Origin: a virus
Direction: 5' to 3' (one strand)
IMG/VR virus record: IMGVR_UViG_3300050028_000018
Span: 1-25,468 of that record
Length of the DNA stretch: 25,468 nucleotides
Shown in pieces: positions 21,701 through 25,468 of the stretch. The notes under the pieces are model-generated. The model was not told the DNA's origin. It saw nothing but the letters and a program-made list of their open reading frames with translations, and ran no database searches. Position 1 is the stretch's first letter, and every line of letters starts with the position of its first letter. Position numbers and translations under genes: made by a program.

Positions 21701-23235
21701 TAAATCCGAACGATTCAGCTTGGACAAATGCGCAGGTACTTTATCAGTCTGCCTTCCAGGATTATCTGAACGTCAATATTATCCAGCCGAACACGTCCTA
21801 TTCTGTGCGCGTAAAGGCGCGCTCGATCTACGCGGACGGGCAGACGGTAACGCTCCAGCTTCCTACCTACGCGAACGGCGCTTTCTCGCCTACGGTCTCA
21901 GGGTCAGCGTCATTCACGTTAAACCAGGGCAATTACGAGATTCAATCCGCGCCGCTGATTACCGGAAACGGGCTTGCGACGGTTCCAACCGCTCTTCAGA
22001 TCGCGTTGGGCGTGAGTGCGCTGTCCGTTGGCGCTGGGGTGGAGATCGACCGCATTGAAATCTTCCCGACGAACCGCCCGGTGGATACAACGACTATCTG
22101 GACCAGCTACGCTGGTAAGTTTGAATCGGTGGACATTAACACGGGCACGCTCGGCGTAGGCGCGGACAATGCGCAGGCGGCAACTGGCGCTTTCGAGATT
22201 CTGGAGCAACTTTACATCGAAAAGTCCAAATCGCTTTGCGTAACACAGGATTCACCCAACTATGAGCCGAACAATTGGCAGGTGCGCCAAGCCAGCGACC
22301 GCGCCGGGGCGGTAGGCCCGAATGCCTTCGATGAAGGCGAGGAATTCGCGGTATCTGCCAGCCGGAACGGGGTCTACTACTTCGATGGCGGCAAGCCGCA
22401 GCCGATTTTGCGCGAACTACAGAACAGCGCGAAGGGCCTTAACCTCTGGGAATCGATCAACTGGGAAGCTGGCGCGACGATCTGGATTCGCAACGACCTG
22501 AACAACCGCCGACTAATGATCGGGATTCCCATGATTACGCCGAATCCGTGGTTGCCAAATGCTGCCGCATCAACCCCCATCAGCCCGAATATCATTCTGA
22601 TGTGCAACTACACCGGCTGCCCAACCGGCGCAGAGCTGGCCGAAAGCAGCGAGGTCCATGTCACAATGTTTGGCGACCTGAAGGCGCTCGACATGCGGCG
22701 CAAGTGGTCGCTTTGGCAGATTCCCTGCCCGGTTGCCGAATTTGTGCCACGGACGGATGGGTTTACAACGCCGCTTTTCCTTTGTAATGGAAACGCTTCG
22801 GGAAAGATTTACCAGCTTCTGCCCGGCGCTGCAGATGGCAGCGGCCAGAATGACGACGACGGCGCTGCGATCAACTGGAGCTATTGCACTTGCGGTTTCG
22901 TCAAGGGGAAGGCTGGGCAGCAGGTTCAAGGCTTGGGAGCGCTTCGCAAGATCGCCTACTATTTCACTGCGACGATGGAAGGGATAGGGCAGGTTGCCGG
23001 AAAGCTCTACGCAAACTCGCTAGGGGCGCTTGGGCGCAACACGTTCACGATTCCGCTGCCGTTCACACTCAGCTCCCCGCAGCAGAATGACCAAGAGAGA
23101 ACGCTGGAATTTGGCGCACAACGTATTTTCGTGGAGTTTTCCTCTATCGGAAGCGGTGGATATGCGGAAATTGGATCTGTCACTCTGGATATGGATGCAG
23201 ACAAAAATAGTCCACACAGGGGCGTGTCGTCATGA
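18781..23235 (+). CDS. Very large tail/hub protein (1484 aa)
   Basis: The largest gene of the window. The N terminus (VVLDSFGGLVTTTRPEDSPE, then NNDVDFIVGRFIQRPGCQ) resembles tail nozzle or hub proteins of short-tailed phages that start with this kind of beta-propeller strand. The long middle is Gly/Thr/Ser/Val-rich with Ig-like modules (for example GNQVTISGNSNSNYNAQWTI near 560 and GQAITINSVGYTISTVNSP near 668). The C-terminal third (RNGVYYFDGGKPQPILREL, then a final LEFGAQRIFVEFSSIGSGGY) looks like a second ordered domain. It would form much of the tail below the adaptor. The exact role is inferred. Confidence 0.6.
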   Translation: MPGQPVVLDSFGGLVTTTRPEDSPEGASPRNNDVDFIVGRFIQRPGCQSVYTLAQAQYGPNGGASATVIDTILSSWVNPANILLDNETYATTTLAGPSAANYAVQSMAITTGGYYTPSETPVAELSGFGAGAIFSFSVGTITPAVGDPYNTVTGVTVLTGGIYTGPVAINFSGASAGNNAAVSVTMQPLASTLALSNILQVTGFSLPITATYQINGIGVNVRGFAPSGATVFAQLLKAGVPVGDVESLALPATNGYVALGSPIDLWLTTWLNTDTDSPGFGVNLWVGSESASTVSLDYVEIVVYGKPKSANFNGIGSVNLNQTDQTTLTIDANGLTWKEDASNNPGILYLETGIPDVMVDSFLKAIDANGVAFMAYSDLTQGTSQPMQYNGAWCDRITQVGPGVAPNFTPQQTSTNSFAVTLIKQPAQMSDPADYGHINVLQQSAGPSSTAPGNTVTVFYANSQYYPLDSDLVDAYNSGNPVYVYVSGTSLAAANGTFLVTGIGNSIPPGGAYYRWYFTFQVASTAYQQFGGPDDSPGYYQRTLATMIVATPVPGLTVGNQVTISGNSNSNYNAQWTITQALNSGASRITATSVTGGVATYQYSLQSGQPPVAGELVTVTNTTNALGALNVTQATIASSTAYGGTVNTTGTAVTLVSGNDFSSLTNGQAITINSVGYTISTVNSPTSITLSSSAGTLSGAVYTAGTLNVGSFTVLVPITATYGSTPEPTNASATTAGTVFTFDPGALVVGTSTNPIYGSGHGGSFIFVSAASQVITSGVRQGSVFFITRNGAVTRPAPPVQFTVPENCGAIIANQVPIGPENVVARGITFTESGQNQVAGANFYYYDTAQTYYVNGIKYTSDALIIPDNTSTSATFSFSDAVLFASDEIDIPGNDYFNLIELGNPAWIFQYANRMLYGLCQTKIQNFLNMSFDGGYLPTGSSALPMPTGWNAPSTNPSMGLVQSLDFGNAFQIVNPNDSAWTNAQVLYQSAFQDYLNVNIIQPNTSYSVRVKARSIYADGQTVTLQLPTYANGAFSPTVSGSASFTLNQGNYEIQSAPLITGNGLATVPTALQIALGVSALSVGAGVEIDRIEIFPTNRPVDTTTIWTSYAGKFESVDINTGTLGVGADNAQAATGAFEILEQLYIEKSKSLCVTQDSPNYEPNNWQVRQASDRAGAVGPNAFDEGEEFAVSASRNGVYYFDGGKPQPILRELQNSAKGLNLWESINWEAGATIWIRNDLNNRRLMIGIPMITPNPWLPNAAASTPISPNIILMCNYTGCPTGAELAESSEVHVTMFGDLKALDMRRKWSLWQIPCPVAEFVPRTDGFTTPLFLCNGNASGKIYQLLPGAADGSGQNDDDGAAINWSYCTCGFVKGKAGQQVQGLGALRKIAYYFTATMEGIGQVAGKLYANSLGALGRNTFTIPLPFTLSSPQQNDQERTLEFGAQRIFVEFSSIGSGGYAEIGSVTLDMDADKNSPHRGVSS

Positions 23236-23810
23236 GCACCAGCGCAAAAGGAACGCTTTCCGGTGGAAGGGCTTTAACCAAATGGATGCAGGACAACCCC
23301 ACGCAGGGTTCGCTGCTCCAGAAGATCATCACCGCAGTCAACACGCTGGGCGACAACACCGCGTCAAGCGCCGTCGGCCGCAGCACAGCGCCGCCGCCCA
23401 TCAACGCGCTGAACGTCAAGGTGGCCGGCGAATATGCCCATGTGACCATCACGCACACCGGGAACATCCAGCAGGGCGTTCACTACTTTGTGGAGGCCGC
23501 GAACAATCCGCAGTTCAACGGTGCGCACCCGATCCACTTTGGCACCAGCCGGACGCGCGATCCGATCCACCTGGCAGCAAACGATGACGCTGGGAATCCG
23601 CAAAAGTGGTATTTGCGCGGATATGCGCAGTATCCGGGTTCTGACCCATCCACGCCGGTCAACCATGGCGGCACCGAACCCACCGCGATTACAACCACAG
23701 GCGCAACGAACCTCTCGTGGCAGACCTCAACTGGCAGCGGTACAGCATCAAATTCTGGGCAGCAGGCGGCGTGGGGATTTGGTCGTATTCAGCGGAGGCA
23801 GAAAGCATGA
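23232..23810 (+). CDS. Tail-associated FN3-like protein
   Basis: A 192-residue protein in ATGA overlap with the large hub gene. After an N-terminal helical part (TKWMQDNPTQGSLLQKIITA) there is a beta domain of fibronectin III-like appearance (about 55-145: NALNVKVAGEYAHVTITHTG, HYFVEAANNPQF, WYLRGYAQYPGSDPSTPV). Such domains are common in phage tail and surface proteins. The end is Ser/Thr/Gly-rich then basic. Role inferred as tail accessory. Confidence 0.6.
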   Translation: MSTSAKGTLSGGRALTKWMQDNPTQGSLLQKIITAVNTLGDNTASSAVGRSTAPPPINALNVKVAGEYAHVTITHTGNIQQGVHYFVEAANNPQFNGAHPIHFGTSRTRDPIHLAANDDAGNPQKWYLRGYAQYPGSDPSTPVNHGGTEPTAITTTGATNLSWQTSTGSGTASNSGQQAAWGFGRIQRRQKA

Positions 23811-23878
23811 GCAATAAAGAACTGAATTTGCTATCATCAAATCGGCATCGGACGGATGCTCGCGGGGGTACCGTCTAA
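23807..23878 (+). CDS. Possible 23-residue linking ORF
   Basis: The frame MSNKELNLLSSNRHRTDARG plus three residues starts in an ATGA overlap with the upstream stop and ends TAATG on the downstream start. It may be a genuine microprotein or merely a reinitiation bridge that carries ribosomes from one structural gene to the next. There is no further evidence. Confidence 0.35.
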   Translation: MSNKELNLLSSNRHRTDARGGTV

Positions 23879-24471
23879 TGTTTGGAATGCAGGGTTCAAT
23901 TTCGTCGTCTGCGCAGCGAAATGCCGGAACGGCCGGAGACGTGGGCGCAGGATATGGCTCCGGCGCTTCCAACATCAATGCGCAGCTCATGCCCTTCCTC
24001 ACCCGCGAACTCAATGCCCCGCAGGGATACACCCAACAGCAGACCGGCTCGATGCTCAACCAGGCGGAAGCTGGCGCGGGCGGCGCGACGGCTGGGCTGA
24101 CCACCGAGGCGAATCTTGCTTCTGCTCGGAACCGCAACAGTGGCGGGTTCTCTGGGGCGCTGGACGAAGCCGCGCGGGACAAAGGAAAGACACTTTCTGG
24201 CATATCCAGCGGAATCGCCGCGCAAGATGCCAATCTCCAGCAACAGCACCAGCAAAGCGCGGCAACGGGCCTGAGTAATATGTACGGGCAAGATACCAGC
24301 GCGCAACTGAAGGCAATGGGGTTGCAGAACGATGATTTGAATACGGCGGCATCCACTTACGGAAAAGGAAGCTGGGTAGATAACCTTGATACTTTGGCAA
24401 AAACTGCCGGAGATATAGGGAAGACTGGCGCAGGGTTTGGAATCCCTGGATTCGGAGGGTTTGGGAAATGA
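23878..24471 (+). CDS. Putative internal virion (ejection) protein
   Basis: A 197-residue protein very rich in Gly, Ala, Gln and Ser. It has no hydrophobic signal, a low-complexity Gly/Ala middle (NQAEAGAGGATAGLTTEANL), a Gln-rich helical stretch (DANLQQQHQQSA) and a Gly/Phe-rich end. Composition and place, after the tail hub and before a larger Gln-rich protein, resemble the small internal core proteins of short-tailed phages that are ejected with DNA. No motif confirms this. It overlaps the next gene by ATGA. Confidence 0.5.
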   Translation: MFGMQGSISSSAQRNAGTAGDVGAGYGSGASNINAQLMPFLTRELNAPQGYTQQQTGSMLNQAEAGAGGATAGLTTEANLASARNRNSGGFSGALDEAARDKGKTLSGISSGIAAQDANLQQQHQQSAATGLSNMYGQDTSAQLKAMGLQNDDLNTAASTYGKGSWVDNLDTLAKTAGDIGKTGAGFGIPGFGGFGK

Positions 24472-25468
24472 GCACGATTCCCTATTTTCTTCGCAATCCG
24501 AACCTTGACGATCAGGCTCAGCAGCCTATGACGATGACCCCCGCTGCGGCCCCGCAGGGGATGGCCGCACAGGTCGTTCAGCATCCTATGCATGCGATGA
24601 TTGCTCCGATTGTGGGTGCCCCGTTGCGCATGTCCACGCTGCACCCCGCAGAAGATCCCGGCCAGGAACCCGCGCCAATGGGCCAGAGTGAAATTTCCGG
24701 CGTTGGCGGCGACCAGATGAGTGCGCCGATCCAGGGAACCCCGTCGGCTATCGAACCTAAGCGTCCCACTGTGCGCACCATGAGCCCAATGGAGCGATAT
24801 GAAGATCATCTGGCAGCGAAGCAGATGGCAGATTACGCCAAAGACGAAAACCCTTACGGATCGGATAATAATCATCGGGGAGTCTTTGGAAAGATTCTGC
24901 ATGGGTTGAGCGTGGCAACTGGTGGGCCGAATCGCCGCCTATTCGCAGAGAACCAACGCGAACAACAGATTGAGGGAACCGAGAAGAATATCGGCGAGCA
25001 GGCTTTGCAGAGTGCGAAAACAGGAGCGCAGGAAGCTACCACTGACTACACCGAACAAAAACCGGAAATTGAGAAGACGCGCTTGCAGCAGCAGAACAAT
25101 ATCGCATCCTCCAAAAACGCTTCGGTTTTGGCAAAAGCAGGTTACAAGCAAGACGACGATGGAACGATTGTTCCGATGGATTACGGGGAAATGAGCCCGG
25201 CGCAACAGTCTACCTACGACCTGAAAAATGCGCAGCAGAATCTTGCAAAAACGACGATGGAGCTAAGGGGCGCGCAGGCTGACTTCGAGAAGATGAAGGG
25301 TGATCCGAATAGCCCCGTTAACCAGCAAATTGCGCAGCGGTTGCAGATTGCAAAGCAGGCTCAGGACCGCATGACGGGCATGATGGGAGCCATGCAGGAA
25401 CGCGCCGATGCGCAGATGATCAACGCCAAGGCCGGAGCCTACGGGGTCGGCATGGACAATCAGCCGTT
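24468..25468 (+). CDS. Putative internal virion protein, truncated by window end
   Basis: An open frame of 333 codons from ATG 24468 runs to the last base without a stop. The first 130 residues are Pro/Met/Gln-rich and probably disordered. The rest is helical and rich in Gln, Ala, Lys and Glu (EKTRLQQQNNIASSKNASVL, later IAQRLQIAKQAQDRMTGMMG) with coiled-coil character. With the preceding gene it fits a pair of internal or ejection proteins, though a tail-fibre-associated coiled coil is an alternative. Coupled to the upstream gene by ATGA. Confidence 0.6.
   Translation, partial: MSTIPYFLRNPNLDDQAQQPMTMTPAAAPQGMAAQVVQHPMHAMIAPIVGAPLRMSTLHPAEDPGQEPAPMGQSEISGVGGDQMSAPIQGTPSAIEPKRPTVRTMSPMERYEDHLAAKQMADYAKDENPYGSDNNHRGVFGKILHGLSVATGGPNRRLFAENQREQQIEGTEKNIGEQALQSAKTGAQEATTDYTEQKPEIEKTRLQQQNNIASSKNASVLAKAGYKQDDDGTIVPMDYGEMSPAQQSTYDLKNAQQNLAKTTMELRGAQADFEKMKGDPNSPVNQQIAQRLQIAKQAQDRMTGMMGAMQERADAQMINAKAGAYGVGMDNQP

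Noticed and set aside
18781-23235. Diversity-generating retroelement target in the large tail protein
   Set aside because: There is no reverse transcriptase gene or template repeat in the window and no evident variable repeat at the protein's C terminus.

Overview
The window is one contiguous, all plus-strand virion-assembly block of a tailed double-stranded DNA phage or prophage. It carries both terminase subunits, a large portal, a scaffold-like protein, a major capsid protein and an adaptor, followed by very large tail or hub proteins and Gln/Ala-rich proteins that look like internal (ejection) proteins. No tail sheath, tail tube or tape-measure gene is visible, so I infer a short-tailed (podovirus-like) particle. 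No integrase, repressor, replication gene or intact tRNA is visible, so lifestyle and host cannot be read from the window. The moderately GC-rich coding style with clear Shine-Dalgarno leaders points to a Gram-negative-type host. Acidobacteriota is only an impression and I give it little weight.

Layout: 1-674 holds no convincing gene but is dense in control-like DNA: many TGAAAC/GTTTCA words, three 11-bp phased GAAACG repeats, an eight-copy AGAAC microsatellite and a hairpin. 675-2418 is a lysis cassette (L,D-transpeptidase-fold wall enzyme, then four small membrane proteins of holin, spanin or XhlA type). 2421-4521 is the packaging motor. 4518-6720 is a chain of nine very small genes joined by stop/start overlaps. 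6720-11041 is portal, a DUF5662-like HD-type protein and scaffold. 11042-11564 is an odd intergenic segment with a 22-bp direct duplication, a near-consensus sigma70 promoter and a tRNA T-arm-like hairpin. 11565-14080 is the major capsid gene flanked by two unrelated free-standing endonuclease genes (GIY-YIG and endonuclease VII-type HNH). 14096-14497 is a GroES-like co-chaperonin. 14490-17801 holds connector and unknown proteins. 17860-25468 holds beta-rich tail or hub proteins and putative internal virion proteins, the last one running off the end.

How the genes fit together: terminase feeds DNA through the portal into a procapsid built from scaffold and capsid protein, possibly folded by host GroEL with the phage's own GroES. 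Adaptor and hub proteins complete the tail, the Gln/Ala-rich proteins may travel inside the head, and the cassette at the left end opens the cell. Most junctions are ATGA, TAATG or GTGA overlaps, which implies long polycistronic messages and translational coupling. The exceptions, where new promoters seem to sit, are the left end and the two endonuclease insertions.
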